This document shows positions 44,271 to 57,923 of a stretch of 64,000 bases of DNA, in pieces (position 1 is the stretch's first letter; the number at the start of each line of letters is the position of its first letter). The stretch comes from Bryoerythrophyllum caledonicum. Taxonomy: Eukaryota; Streptophyta; Bryopsida; Pottiales; Pottiaceae. A model generated the notes under the pieces. The model had not been told where the DNA came from. It saw nothing but the letters and a program-made list of their open reading frames with translations, and did not search any database. Position numbers and translations under genes: made by a program. Where the stretch lies: positions 41,577,158 to 41,641,157 of the forward strand of contig OZ020514.1 of NCBI GenBank assembly GCA_963971425.1, in the 5' to 3' direction.

Positions 44271-47200
44271 TCTGCTATGCTCTTTTATGTTCCATCACAA
44301 TTGAAACAATTTATTTTTTTCCTTCATTGTGTTGTACAAAAAAATTAAGAAGTATTGAAGTTCATTCCAAGACTTTCAAATTAGGTAAATACTCATGGTT
44401 CCCTTGCCTCACTTACACACGACACTAATTGATGAATTACATTCTAACATTTAAATAAGTTTTGGTGACACAAAACGAATTGATTTGTACGCACAACTCT
44501 AAGCCAACAACCTGGGTACACCTCAAGCATCATTACTCCCAACCTTGGAGTACTTAAAATTCAACTTAACTCCTAAATAACCTAAAGAACCAGGGCATTT
44601 TTGAGGAATCTCTACTTTATCCATTAAAAATTGTCAAGATGAACAATTTGATAATGTCACAGTAAAATCTCCTTTTTAACTTGTATGAGATGATGTGGTA
44701 AAATTATTGTGAATTTGAACCGTACAGATTGAAAGATAATTATCATGAAAGTAGAAAATTTAAACCTAAGTCTCGTTTGTTTGTGTTTTGTGTGCTCAAC
44801 CCTTTTATTTTCTTTTGTGATGTGCTCATAGAAGTTCCCAAGGCGCTTATTACCCCTCCCTTGCACTAACTTCCACCTTAATTTTGGGAATGGCCGATCA
44901 GGAACTACGAACAGCCAGCAAGAAAAATGCTTTTTGCTTGCCCTGCAAGGCTCTTCATTCTCGATGACCACCTCCTTACCCCGCTCTCCATGACCACATC
45001 CACATTAGCTTTTGTTTTAGAAGCAAATGAACATGCTTATGTACAAGAGCTATCGCAACGAGAAGAGGATTAGAAAAAAGACTATATTGCCCAAAAGATA
45101 GAGAGTAGGTACTTGAGCACGCTAAAAATGTCCTAAAGCAATACCTTCCATTGAAGAACAAGACGCACATTGCCACAAGTATTGAAGCCAAAGACAAATC
45201 TAACAAGAAGAACACCAAAAAAAAGGTAGCTAGTTTGACGTCAAGGAAGGGCAAAGTTAGGAAGTTGAAGTAGTAAGTATAATCAATCGCCTACTTGGAT
45301 AGATTATTTGATAGTATTTGTGTGGACTTCACAAAAATGGAATTGAGTTGGCCAATTTCATTCAAAACTATAAGATTGATTTCATTCTAACCACCACATT
45401 GATTTTTATTGAATTCATTTTTATTTCTCCAAATTCATAATGAAATTATTTGCATATTCTATACAAATTTAACAAAATAAATTGTATTGCATATGATGAT
45501 TTGGACTAATTTGAGTTGTAATATGATGTTAAGGGTCTAATTTGGATTTCATCATAGCCATATTTGTATTGCACAAAAAAACTTTTTATGTATATTACAT
45601 ACTAGGTGTAAGAATCAATTTAAATGTAGTTAAATAATATGTATTAGTGTATGTCTCTAATCTTCAATCCAAAGGTTTGAGACTTGCTAAATATTAATAT
45701 TGTATTATTTTTCTACACATGTAACATGTAATTGTACAGATCTATTATTATTATATTATGTTTAGAGATTGCCTCATTATTTCATTAACAATCTAGTGAA
45801 GGATTATAATTCACTCATTAAAAGTTTTAAAATTCATTCATAAATAAGAAGATGTAATTCACTAAAGGGTTACACTTTCATTCATTGAAAGCGATGATCA
45901 CCTAGGTTTAGGAAAATAAATCATTCATTCATAAAAAAATGAAAGGAGCCAAATTCTAATGGTGCCTTTTTTCTGCACTTGAGCTTGTTGGTTTGGAGAG
46001 TTCATGATTCTCTAAACCATAGAGAGACTTTGCCTTCTCACTTAGTGGCTGTGCATTGTCGGGGTTGAAGACTACCTAAAATAGGGACGTGGTAATGTTG
46101 GAGTTTATATTTCACTTTATTTTGAAAAAAAATGTGCAATATTTCAAACGTTGACTCGGATGCGAAACTTTGTAAAGGCTCTTAAGGACTTGGTGAAGGT
46201 AGAGATGAAGAAGCGCACATACATCTAGAAAAGATTCTCAAACTTGGAGGTAACCAATTTTGTCCATCTTTTGTCAATGTCTACTTTGAATAATTTCCAA
46301 AACAAATTTATTTCATACTTGATAATATGAGATTGATTCCTTGAAACTTTCAAGTCTCCCACTTTTGGTGACATTCGTGCATGTCATTCAGTGTTTTGTC
46401 TGGTACCAAAGTCTTGTGGAAGTTATGTTGACTTGGATAGTCCTTTGCTTACAATTGAAAGATGGAATAAATTTAAAAGTCATTTAAAATCATGGAGATC
46501 AACGATAAATTCTATTTAAAAACCGTAAGTGGTGCAAAGGAAATGAAGATTTCAACCTTAGATCAATGAAATATTACAGTCCAAAAATTTCATGTTGATA
46601 GCAGCGGTAAGCATTTATCACCTCAAAGAACTCTTAATGCCATTAAATGTGAGTGGATTACTGATTCAAAATGTAAAGGCATTTTGTAGGCTTATGTAGA
46701 TAAAGGTGTAGAATCTTCTTCAACTTGTCACGTAGGCTATGAATGGGATGAATTTCACAAAATTCCTATGGATATTTTTAAAGTAATTTTGGATACTATA
46801 TGTGAGAAGCATATAGTACTACGACAAGTTTGTCAAACTAAGAATTTAAAGAATAGCAAATCCACTATTTACCAATATCACCAGGGAGGCAAGAAGAGGT
46901 TAAGATACGGGGACGAAGTGAAAAGGGGGTTGGTCATGAAGAAGACTTGGGAAGAACAATCCATGAAGTGTGAGTGTTTATCTTAATGAACACAATTGAG
47001 ACATATGAAGATAAAAAGAGAAGCGATTTTGCGACGAAGAAGGCAGAGGTTGTATATGTCCGGAGTAGACACTCCAAGCATGATCTTGGATGCGGAAAAA
47101 TTAAGCCATTCTTGATTATTTACCTTTAGGTTATTTCAATGGCAATGGAGAATTTGAGGCGGATGGTATCTACATTGACTGTTGCTTTAGCATCGGCACA

Positions 47201-49154
47201 TGACAAGAAAAAATTCAAGACTTGGTTGTAGAACTATAGCAAATTACCTAACATTTTTACTTGATTCCCAGAAAATAGAGCAAATATTATATTCTATAAG
47301 ATTGAATGGTAAGATTCTCATGGAAGTTGTTTATATATTACTTAAGTTTGATGTTTTGTTCCCTTTATGTTTTCATTAATTTCTCGTGTGACTTTTGGGA
47401 TGCAATTCATTTTAGGTGAGGCGCTTCTGGAAGCATTGGAAGGTACTATTCTACCAAGAGTATAGTCCAAAACACAAAGAGGCAAGTAAAAGACCTTTCA
47501 TTAGTGTTATTCATAATGATTTCATGCGTGACATTGCAAAGATGACATTGAAGATTTCAATAGGAAATTCATAGGAGTTATTCTAAATGTTCATAACAAA
47601 GCAATTCAATTTGCTATTATACGCGGCAGATGTTCCAAGTTAATACAAGAAAGGAATGCCGTTAATCTATATATTATGTTATAAGAATAAAGAGGAAGGG
47701 CATGAAGGATTTGTTGTTAAGGAAATACTACAGATGTTTTTGTTGTTGTTAGTGAGGTAAGACCAATGCAATTGTTCAAGACAAATGCAAGACTTCTTTG
47801 AACGCAATTGATAATATGGTGAAGGATGATTCTTTGTGTTGGAAAATTATATACTTGAAGGGAATTAAGTTTTATGAAATATTCTTTAATGTCATGAATG
47901 CTTGGAGTGAGAATCTCCTTACTCGTGTATCAAATGGACAAAAATGATAAGATTTGGCAACACTTGCATGTGCTTATGCATTATCTAACCAAATAATACT
48001 TTGACGTCAATTTAAATTGCTTATGTAAGGATTTCAATGATATGGCAGAGGTGGTACTCAAAAAGAGTAGGCAAGCATTGGAGTACCTTGGAGGAATTTA
48101 AGGTCAAAGTTTGGTAGGCTTTTTCTACATGATGGTATGGAATTTACTAATCACGTTGAATGACATTGGGAGTGGATAAACTATACTCTACTTCAAGGGA
48201 AGGTGAATTCCTACATTTGGAATCTTATTGTCGCAATTATTGGAAGTGCGGTGGATGGAAGTTATATATGACGTCCGACGTCAATGGACTACTTCAAACT
48301 AGTATAAAACATATGTAAATACATACATTTAATCATCTATGTTCATTTCTATTTGTGTTGTTGTGGTATGTATGTATTTTCAATTATAAATAACGTCAAT
48401 CATATGTATATTTCTTAATTACACATGATTTAGAGAGGTTTTCAAAGAGAATAAACACCAAATATTACCAAGGTCATTTGAAAGGTGGTGAGAGAATTTC
48501 AAAGGCTTATCAAGGAAACTATGATGGAGTTTTGGAGATAGTGATTGAAAAGCTTTTACTATTTCAAGTGACAACTTAGACCTCCCTAAATATAAGGTAT
48601 AATGTCTCTCTAAGCACATGTTTTTGTGATTAAATCTTCTATTTTGACATGCAAACGTACACTCGGGGTTTAAATGATAGCTAAACAACACTTTCTTTAT
48701 CTACATAAGCAATATCTTCTACCTTTGTGTGAGCAAAGGCAAATGCAAGCGCCACCAATAGTTGGTGATGGCCATCATGATGTGCCTATGGATGAACATA
48801 TTCCATCCAAAAATGAAGATGACAAGTAATTAATTAGATATAATCTCTTCTTTTCAACATAAAGAACACTTTGGAAAAAGTTTTAAGTGACAAGAGGAAG
48901 CTCAAAATGCAAGTATCAAAGAAATGCATGGCCTCTCTAACGGTGCCCTTTACATTTCAAAGGCCTTCTACAATCAAGCTTCTATAAGAAAGAACCCAAT
49001 TATTCCTTTCAAGTAAACACGAAGCGCATGAGAATGTAACATGGAAGGCCTTTGAAGTAATAAGACAGAATAGAAGTTGGTGAATATGGTAGTGTAAAGC
49101 ACCAACGAGAGACCTTACTCATATTCTAGTAAGTACTTCTAAATAGAAGAGAGC

Positions 49155-49262
49155 TATTATTTTTAGAATTCCAAAGGTGGTTTGTGATTTGTGTCTTACA
49201 AAAACCATTGTGGAAAAGGAGGCAAAACTATTTTTTTGCCACAATTGTTATAGACAATTTAT
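49155..49262 (+). pseudogene. Zinc-ribbon fragment 2
   Basis: Reads FRIPKVVCDLCLTKTIVE then LFFCHNC, colinear with fragment 1 at 44125-44270, same strand. Stop TAG at 49260. Likely a second copy of the same decayed gene family, 5 kb away. Confidence 0.5.
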
Positions 49263-50358
49263 AGTATAATATATTGGTGTGTAGTGTTCAAATTTTATTT
49301 TTATTTTTCCATCATGGTACATTCTTTGTGATATGTGTGATGTTATGTACATCATCACAAACAAACATTGTAGGAAATATGCTATGGATTTCATTAAGCC
49401 TTCTAGGTCAGAGAAGCCGCATTTCGGTTGCAACATGATGTTTTTGGTGTATTTGACCTACAAGATGTAAGAAACATATATTTATGATAGTTGCAAAAGT
49501 TTGTATTTGTGTTGAACCCAATCCAATGGCACATGGCAATTTTATTTAGATCATTCTTGCAACTACTACGTGCTTGCAAAGTTCTAGACTGGTCATGTAT
49601 TCTACATGTACAGTGTTGTATTTGAGCCTTCAAAGATTCAAATATTGCTAAAACCTCCAAAGGTGTATGTCTTGCCAAATTTTAGTACTACTTTTCTATG
49701 TTACGAGTAAAATACGTGACCATGTATATAATGCCCTTATGATCTTTCAGCATTAAAATTTTACTATTTTCTAACATGTTAATCTAATATATTTTTTGCA
49801 AGTGAAATAAAAAATAAAACCCACATAAGATCATAAATATACTTAGAGAAAGAACAAGAGGAAGTAGAAGTTGAAAAGACAGAGGATAGGAGAAGGAATA
49901 GAAAGAGAGAGAGGAAGAAAGAAATAGTGTAGTTTTGAGACATACAGAAATCCAAAACATGTGTGGTACAATATGTGATTATTGGAGCATTGGCGACTGG
50001 GGTTGTGGCTGGTTATGGAAGGAAGGCAAGCGGTCATGGGTAACCAGGAGCATTCATTCGTGCCGTGTAAAACAAACAAAAGGCATTTCACCTCGTTGGT
50101 TGCGCGCAGCCGCTACTTGGCTAATTGCCACAATCAGGATAGGAGTTTATGCCAAGGCTCATCCCCCCATCACGAAGCCTAATGACCCTAAGGCCTAGTG
50201 GATACCCTTCGTTGGCATACCATGGCCTACTTTCTCCCTCCTATTAGAAGTGGAACTCCACCTACGTCGCAAGCTCGGGGCGTAAAAAAGCTGGAGTTGG
50301 CCTAGCCACCAAGGGCGAATAAAAAGAAGAGGGACCGTTGTAGGAATCCGTTTTCACA

Positions 50359-50370
50359 TGGTGCCAGAAG
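50359..50370 (+). promoter_or_regulatory. Possible tRNA primer-binding site of a gag-only element
   Basis: TGGTGCCAGAAG follows a TTTTCACA that could be the end of a 5' LTR. It starts TGG as primer sites do and lies about 510 nt before the gag-like ORF. No matching left LTR was identified, so this is tentative. Confidence 0.25.
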
Positions 50371-50872
50371 TTAACCCAAAAATCCGGCAAAAACAAAAAA
50401 AAATAGTTAAGTAGTTACGATAGTATGTGTTAGAAGTAAACCTTTAGGCAGTTGTAGGAATAAAGACGGACAAACCCGGCTGAAATCCCTAATCAAGCCT
50501 AAAGCTGTAAGACAAAAAACCGGAGTAGTTAACAAAATTTCGGGATAGTTTGTCATCCGGAACTGTCATCCAGAGTTGTCACCATCAGTTGTCATCATGA
50601 GCCGTACTAACGGCCAGACTACAAAGGATTGGGGCGCGAGGGGAAACTCTTTCTTTACATTTCTTCTTCGCTTGTTGAGGTTCTGCTCCAGCGCCCTCTC
50701 GCTCTCTCTCTCTCTTTCTCGCATTCTCCTAACCACTGGCCGTTAGGGTTTGTACTTTAGACGGTTAGAACGGACGTGTGTCCGTTAGGGAGGGTTATTG
50801 TGAAGACGGTGCGTGTAGGGACAACCTTTAGAGAATGTGAGGAAGTAGATAGACCTCATAAAGACGGTCCCC

Positions 50873-52905
50873 ATGGCCAACAAGAAGAGAACCGACAAAG
50901 ATGGGCGCGGGAGGCGAGACCAAGAGCCGGCCGCTGCACTCCCGCCATAGACACGGGTTCTTCCGGAAATCCCTACAGACCCGGACGGATACAACCTTCT
51001 GAAGGAAAGCCTGAAGGTCATGGGCTGCGCCGGCTTCCCCGAAGTCGCATGGGGCATCCGAGAGGAAGTATACGTCCGGGAGCTGATAGGCGCTCCGGGC
51101 TAGAAGTACAAAGGGTTGATGCGGGCCCATTCGGAACTCTGGGGAGTTCTGGAATGGACACAAGCATACGACTTCCGGGCCGGCCGCACCAAGGTGGTGG
51201 AACGGCGAGACGAGTTCCTAGCAGAGGAATTCGGAGGTCAAGCCGATCTGAAAGAGGGCTACAGCATGCAGGACTTACTACACCGAGATGCCTAGTTGGT
51301 GCTAGGGTTTCTAAACCCTACTTTCCATCTGGAAAAGCCGAAGCGTGTAGTGGCGGAGTAGGTCTGTACGTTCCTCGGAGCACTCTGGGGAAAAATTATC
51401 GTCGACTGGGGGATGCTCATGAGCGAGATGATCAACCGACTTGTGGCCAACCTCTAAGAGGTGAAGAAATCGGCAATCCCACTGGCTTCCTATGTGGTGC
51501 ACCTCTATTGTCACCACCAACAACTCACTCCGGCGGAGGTGAGACTGTATGACGAAGTACTCAGCCTCTAGAAGTACAGAGGTGAAGAGTCACAAGAAGA
51601 ATCCGGAAGGGCAGCGGACCCCATGCCGGAACCAACAACCGCGGACACTCCAGAAGAAGACCGGAGGACTCAGAAGAGGCCTCGAGGGAAGGAGCGAGTG
51701 TCGGAGAGTCCGGACATCCGCAGCTCCTCCGCATCGTCCAGAGAAGACGAGTCTGGGCCTTCAGCCGAAGCCAGCCGGAAGAGGAGGAAGCTCGATCCGG
51801 AAGACTCCAAGGCTCAGTTGAAGGAGATGGACGATTTCTTGCGTGAGGTTGGCTAGAGAGTGAGCGCTCTCAAGGAGACCAACTTCATCGTTACAACCGG
51901 TGTAGCGCAGGTCTTCCGGAGTCTGGGAGTCGGCTGGTTGAAAGATGCCATCAACCGAGTGGACGATCTCCGGAGAAGAGAGGGAGACACGAAGGCGTTG
52001 CACCTCCAGATATCCACCATGTACAAGGCCAACACAGAGTTGGAGAAGAAGGTAGTGCACCCTTGCCAGGAGACAATGCTAGCGGTGGTGGCCCGGAAAC
52101 AAGCAGAGGCAAAAGCCAATGAATCGGCAGCTGCCCTGACGGAGGTCTGGGAGGCCCTACAGTTTCTAGTAGGCATGGTCAACCGGTTCTAGCTCTTTAC
52201 CGAACTGGTGGAGAAGGAAAAGAAGGTAACGAGGGCCAACATCATCGAGTTTCTCTTGGATCAAGCGAAGAAGATGGGCCGGACCTGGGAGCAGATGCAG
52301 CTGTTGGTGAGCAACATCACTCCGGCGGACTCGGAGCACCAATCGGCTCAGGTACCAGACGACTTCATGACTCGAGGCGGACCACAGCTCCTCCGGAACC
52401 GCCACAGTTTGATTCGACCGCAGCCCCAGGCACCTCTGCCAATCCGAAGACCCTCGATACTCCGTCACCTCAGACAGCGGCGGAAGGCATCGTATCTCCC
52501 AATTCTAGTACGGGTGAAATACTAAAGGACCTTCCGCATCTGCTGACGCCACCAACCATGCGCCTGCCAGATCCTCTAGCGGAAGTCGACCCCCAAGTAC
52601 CACCGAAGTCCGTATCTCGGAGATTGGCGCTTGGAGCTGAGAGTCCCTCCGGAAGCTACAGGGACTTGCTCCAGGAGACGAAGTTAGCTTCCGAGCCGGA
52701 ACAACCAACACCACCAGTTCCGGAAGGTTCACCGGAACAGCCACCTCCACCTCCGGATTCCAAAACTCCGGCGGCCAGGGTTTCTCCAGCGATTGGACTG
52801 TCGACCCGGCAACAGTGAAGAGGGCCAAGAACAAGCAACGGACTTCGGTAGAGATCTCCCCCATGCAGCGAAGTGGGAGAAACCGGGCACCAGGTGCTTC
52901 GACTT
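50873..52905 (+). pseudogene. Gag-like ORF with eight in-frame stops, seven of them TAG
   Basis: One frame runs from ATG 50873 to about 52380, interrupted by TAG at 50948, 51101, 51293, 51359, 51569, 51854 and 52190 and TAA at 51455. The translation is otherwise continuous and protein-like: an all-helical gag-type region (about residues 40-230), an acidic/basic low-complexity region with KRRK, then a coiled coil (residues about 325-440). After a frameshift near 52385 a Pro-rich tail follows, then another shift near 52780 and the terminal TAG at about 52903. No protease, reverse transcriptase or integrase follows, so this resembles a gag-only (TR-GAG) element or an unknown gene. All eight stops can derive from CAG/CAA by C-to-T change. 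Confidence 0.5.
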
Positions 52906-54366
52906 AGGTTAGTTCAGGTGTAGCATTTGAGGGCTAAGATTCCGGACCAGTAGCGATTAATGATGGGGCTCCAAGTGCACCCGACTGCTGACGGAGTCGA
53001 CTGCCAGTTTTTGTAGTTAGAATAGGAATTCCGGAGCCGGAAACTTTTCCGAGATTATACGATCTAAGATATGATCTGAGACTTTTCCGAATTTCTCGGA
53101 TCTTTTAGATAAGATCTGGCGGATTTCTAGTAGATATGGTAGGAAGACTAAGTTTAGAAGGAACCTAGTTAGTACTTAGTAGTGGGGTTTTGGAAGAAAA
53201 CCCCTTATTTATCTTTCTCACTTTGAAATATACGTCGCTCTTTCGTACTAGACTGGCCACCGTGTGCTTCTGGTGTGGAGTATAGACTTCGTGACTGACA
53301 GATCCATTCTTGTGTGTGCGTTTGTGTAAGTATCCCTCCGGAGTGGCGTGATAACTAGTTCTCTAAGAGAGAAACCGGTCAGGATCCATATCAGAAGATC
53401 GCCTAGGAGAGCTGGAGGACTATTGCAGAGGTGTGCCTGGTAGTCTGCAGGGTCCGGAAGTAGCCAGGAAGGGAAGAGATGAACCGCAGAGGTGTTCCTG
53501 GTAATCTCTAAGAAATGGAAGAATCCGTGTTAATCTGGATTCCGGTCAAAGCCAGAGTGTTCCCCCAAAATAGGAAAAAACATGATGCATAGGTCTAGAA
53601 GGAACACCTCTGGCGAATGGTATCATTCGCTCCGGAGAATCACAATCGCACTTACCGGAATGTCATTGTAGTCCGGACTTGTCTCTGTGTCACCGCATCC
53701 AGAAGGCGTGAGAGTGAAATTCTAGCAGCAGCCATCGAATCACCGGTTAGCTGAGTAGGGAGAGTGGTGTCCGGTCACTATAAGTTCCGGGCAGTGGGTG
53801 TCTAGCCACCTAAAGTCACAAGGCAGTGGGAAATCCAGCCACTTACACAAAACATGATCAGTGGACTTCGGCCACTCGCTTAAAAACTCCAGAAGACTCT
53901 CTAAGGAGTAACAGAGACAAATCAAACTACCCTCCGGACTTCCAGAAACTATTTCCAAAAGCCGTTGTACAAAATCCGGACTCCGAAAGGATCCGGATCT
54001 ATAATACATAAGTGAAAAGAATAGCTATTCCTTGAACAATCGGTGTAGTAGTTTAGTTATTGGGAGTATTTGGTAAAGAACATTAGGTCTCTATGGGAAC
54101 GAAACCGGAGCGGTTACTTTGGAAGCATTTAGTGACGATTAGGTGCATTCCGGAGGAATACTGTCTCTACAAACTACAACAACCGCCTCCCTGACTGCCC
54201 TACTCTCATGCTTACGATAGGTCCCCTGACCAACTCCTCTCTCGCCCCCCTTTTTGTCGGGTTTGTCTCTCTCCGATACCTGCTCCGAGCTCAATATTTG
54301 CTCCGCGTTTCAACTACCGCACAACCGAACGAGGAACAAATAGAGACTAAAGGTACGGCCCTCTCC
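52906..54366. other. Non-coding, TCCGGA-rich flank with a possible LTR
   Basis: At 52960-53335 the sequence looks like an LTR: TTATTTAT as a TATA-like box at about 53205, then a pyrimidine-rich and GT-rich downstream part. No second copy was found to prove it. The hexamer TCCGGA or TCCGG recurs throughout to 54150, well beyond the coding remnant. Confidence 0.35.
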
Positions 54367-54773
54367 TACTAGAATTTAAGAGATGCTCGTAGTTATTTTG
54401 GCATTGTAAATAATTATTAAGGTACATATAGAGGGGAAAATAAATAGGGAGAAGAAGAGGAGAGGTGAAAGGAACTTAAGAAGTACATATATGGCGCAAG
54501 GTCAAAGAGGTAGGACCAACCCACATGTCTTGCATGGAGTTAGCAAGGACAAGTGAATGGCTATGAGTTGGCATAGAGGGACTTGTAAGTTGCTTGAGAA
54601 CCCACTTGCAAGATACTTTTAAAGGCATATACAAGATTCATGAGCCGCCACTAAGTCATAGTATAAGTAAAGGCCTGTGAAAGAAGGCAACATCTCACTC
54701 CAAGCATTGAATTAATTACCTTGTGTGTCTTTGACTTGCTTGTGCAACCATCTTCCTAATTCTTTTAACATCA
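54367..54773 (+). repeat. 5' LTR of the Copia element
   Basis: Matches the 3' LTR from TAGTTATT onward, through TATGGCGCAAGGTCAAAGAG and GGCAACATCTCAC to TTGTGCAACCAT. AGTATAAGTAAAGG at about 54658 is the TATA-like box. Ends near ACATCA; the primer site after it is not canonical. Confidence 0.75.
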
Positions 54774-55541
54774 ATTGATTATTGGCCCACTCATGTGAGT
54801 TGCGAGTGTACAATTTTGTTGCCAAGTTGTTAGGAGAAGGTCTTGAGTGAGTTAAGTGTTAGGGTGTACAAGGGCTGATTTTGAGCTCTGGAGGTGCACA
54901 AGGACGGCTTCTGAAGCTTTGATGGTGCACAAAGAAGGCTTTGGAGCTCTAGTATTATACAAGGAAGGCTTTGAAGCTTTGATGATGCACAGGACAGGCC
55001 TTGGAGCTTTTGTCGTGCACTGGGGCTCATTTAAAGCTTAGAAGGTGTGAAAGGGCTCATTTGGAGCATTAAAGGCGATTTAAGAAGGCACAAAGAGTGG
55101 CAAAGAGCGGCGGTTATGCACATTCAAGTTTTTCAATCTTATAAGTGTTCATTCATAGTAGATGTGCTTGTTTTCTCTCTAAAAGTGTTGATTTTAGTGA
55201 TTGAGGTCGTTAGTTGCACATTGGAGTCTACATGAAGCTCATTGAGGTCATTGAAGTCCATATTTCCATATATGAGCAAAGGAGGGGCTGATTTGTTTGA
55301 ATGAGTTGCAAAGGTGTACGTTTGAGTCTAGAAAAAGAGAACTTGAATGTTTGAGTAGTACCTTTGTATATTTAGCTTAGAAGTGATTCATTTGATTGTT
55401 CTTCCACATTAGAGCACTGAAGGGGCTGATTTGAGTGTGTAAGTTGCTTAGTTGTTCATTTAAGAGCCTGAAAGGGATTCGATAGAATGATTGAGGTGCG
55501 TTTGTGCACATTAGGAGCTTAGAAGGGCCAATCTTGGCCAT

Positions 55542-56405
55542 TTGAGTGTCATCATGGTCACATTCGACAATGAAAGTGCTAGGGTCATAGACAAGTTAAA
55601 GGGGGGCAACTTCAACCTTTGGAAGCTCAAGATAATGATGGTGTTGGAGTCCATGGACCTTTTGAAGATTGTTGAGGACTCTGAGGAACCTCCATCTTCC
55701 GACCATGAGCCAAAAGGTGATAAAAGACTACAATTGGCGTGTGAAGAAGGTCATGTCCGTCATAGAACTCAATTTGGTAGACAACCAACTTGCCCACATC
55801 AAGAGCTGCATAGGATTGGCGGAAGCCCAAAAGACTTTGTGCAACATCTACATAACAAAGAGCTTGTCCAACATCCACTTCATTCGTTTTAAGTTCTTTA
55901 CAATCAAAATGCAAGAAGGTCATGACTTGTTGACCCACATTAACCAAGTGAAGGCACTTGTGGATCAACTCACTTGCTAGGAGGTCCATGTGAGAGCTGA
56001 GGATGTGGTAATGATGTTGCTTGAGAACTGGCCGCTCTCATTTGAGCACTTGATCACCGCCTTTGAGGCGTTGCGCATGAGGACCTCACCATGGAGTTTG
56101 TGGTTGTACGGATGATGCACAAAGTGTCTAAGCGCAAGAAGAGGGAGGCGCAAGGAAAATGCGGTCTTGGTATCAAGGGAAAGCAAAAAAGGCAGCTCAT
56201 CTTCATGTAAAAGCCCAATATGTGTTATAATTGTAGTAAACAAGGCCATTTTGCACAAAATCGCTTCCAGCCGAAGAAAGGGGAGCGAGACAACGCAAAC
56301 CAAGCAAAGGAAAAGGAGAATGCCGGGTGAAAGTCCACTAAGGTGGTATATTTATAGTGTCACAAATGGTTTCGGAAAGAGTCACGAACCTTCTTTTGCT
56401 GCATA
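55542..56405 (+). pseudogene. Copia gag region
   Basis: Begins MVTFDNESARVIDKLKGGNF (LNG-type gag start, then NLWK). It changes frame near 55680, has TAG at 55978 and a further shift near 56085. A CCHC zinc knuckle (CYNC-x4-H at 56223 onward) has lost its last Cys, which reads Arg. Nucleocapsid function would be impaired. A TAA at about 56206 precedes the knuckle. Confidence 0.75.
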
Positions 56406-56929
56406 GTGCAAATGTGGGATCGATCTTGGAATTCTATTGATGGAATGTGATAATTGCCTTGATTTAAAGTCTAGGAAACTCAAAAATGTTGAGTTCTGAC
56501 TTACGGCTTGGCCAATATAGGTATATCTTTCATCAGTATATACCTGTCACAAGTATATGACTTTTGCCAAATATACTTATTTTGAGAGTTCTAGGAAGTT
56601 AAACACTTCAAAATTTTTGGGACACATTCATGCCATAATGTGTTCATATATTATAATTGAAAATTTTGAAACAGAAACTTATTTTCACTTTTATTGCTAA
56701 AAAATGAGATATTTCTTCAAGGCTCCTAAAATAGGACTCAATGTTGATTTTTTCTTTGATTTCTTATCCAATCAGATACATCATGCATAGATCCATCTTG
56801 AAACATAATTTTTTCTTAAGAAAAACCCTTTTTTTCCATAAAATTGGGCAAAATCAAGTTTTTTTAGCCAAAAAAATATACATTAAGGGTATATTTTTTT
56901 TGCCCAAAAGTGAGTAACCCTAGCTGACT

Positions 56930-57860
56930 TCTACCCTGCCAACCATGCCAAGGAGGACAATGACTATGCATTTGCAACTCAAGATGGACCTCATTCCAAG
57001 TCCATTTGTAAGTGGATTTTGGATTTAGAAGCCACAAAACACATGACACCACATCGAGTGGCATTTCATACGTACGAGATAATTCCATCACGTAACGTGC
57101 ATTTTGGTGATGATAGTGTTGTGGATGCCGTTAGATTCGGTGCCATTGTTATTGATGTGCTCGTGAGTAGGTGTTTGAAGAGGATATTAATCAAGGATGT
57201 CCTCCATGTGCCCAAGTTGCAAGCAAAATTGCTCTTGGTGAGTAAGCTTGTGTCAAGCGGTATGATGGTGCAATTCAATATAGACGGGTACTCAATGAAG
57301 GCACCAAATGGAGATGTACTATTATCAAGAAAGAATGGCGTCATGGAGCTTTGGCATCGTCGACTTGGTCATTTGAGCATGAGAAAAGTGCATTTTCTTC
57401 ATAGCATGGTAAGGGTATGACCCTTGGCAAAGATGAGTCATCTATGCCATATTGTGAAGGATGTATGGTAGGCAAGCAACATAGGCCACCATTTCCAAAT
57501 GATGGAGGGACTCATGCCACAAAGCCTTTGCAAATTATACATCTGGATGTATGCGGTCCATGAGGACCACGTCCATTGGCGGTGCAATGTACTTTGTGAC
57601 CTTCATTGATGACTATTCAATAATGGTGTGGTTGTACACCCCGAAGACAAAGGGATAGTGCCTTCAGAAGTTTAAGAATTTCAAGGCACTTGCAGAGAAG
57701 CAATTGGAGCACAAGATCAAGGTGTTTCATTCCAACAATGGTGGAGAATTCATCTCCAAGGCATTTCAAAGCTACTTGAAGGATTACAGCATCAAGAAGC
57801 AACCATCAATATTTATGCCCAAGCAAAATGGAGTAGCCGAGCGGAGCTAACCACACCAAT
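56930..57860 (+). pseudogene. Copia protease and integrase region
   Basis: The protease signature expected before HMTPH reads LDLEATKHMT; the D-S/T-G catalytic triplet is lost. GAG_pre-integrase follows (LWHRRLGHLSMRK), then the integrase zinc-binding CEGCMVGKQHR and HLDVCGP with several stops and frameshifts (TGA 57418, later TAG/TAA). The third acidic residue region around QNGVAER is present at about 57820. Confidence 0.7.
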
Positions 57861-57923
57861 GTGGAGATGTCCATAAATAAGATCCATGGTCAACGGCTCA
57901 AGCTTGTCTTTTAGGCGGAAGCG

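Larger units (their letters stand above)
43816..50350. other. AT-rich region with remnants of unidentified coding sequence
   Basis: No long ORF survives. Short fragments look once-coding (e.g. 46768-46986, 72 aa; stretches at 46.6-48.1 kb full of stops), but I cannot name a family. A purine-rich tract lies at 49.85-49.93 kb. The region 50.0-50.35 kb is more GC-balanced and of unknown origin. Two related zinc-ribbon fragments (44.1 and 49.2 kb) are listed separately. Confidence 0.45.

Noticed and set aside
50873..52192. Alternative genetic code with TAG/TAA read as Gln
   Set aside because: The intact genes of element D end in TAG or TAA and use CAG/CAA freely without internal TAR codons. Decay of CAG is simpler.
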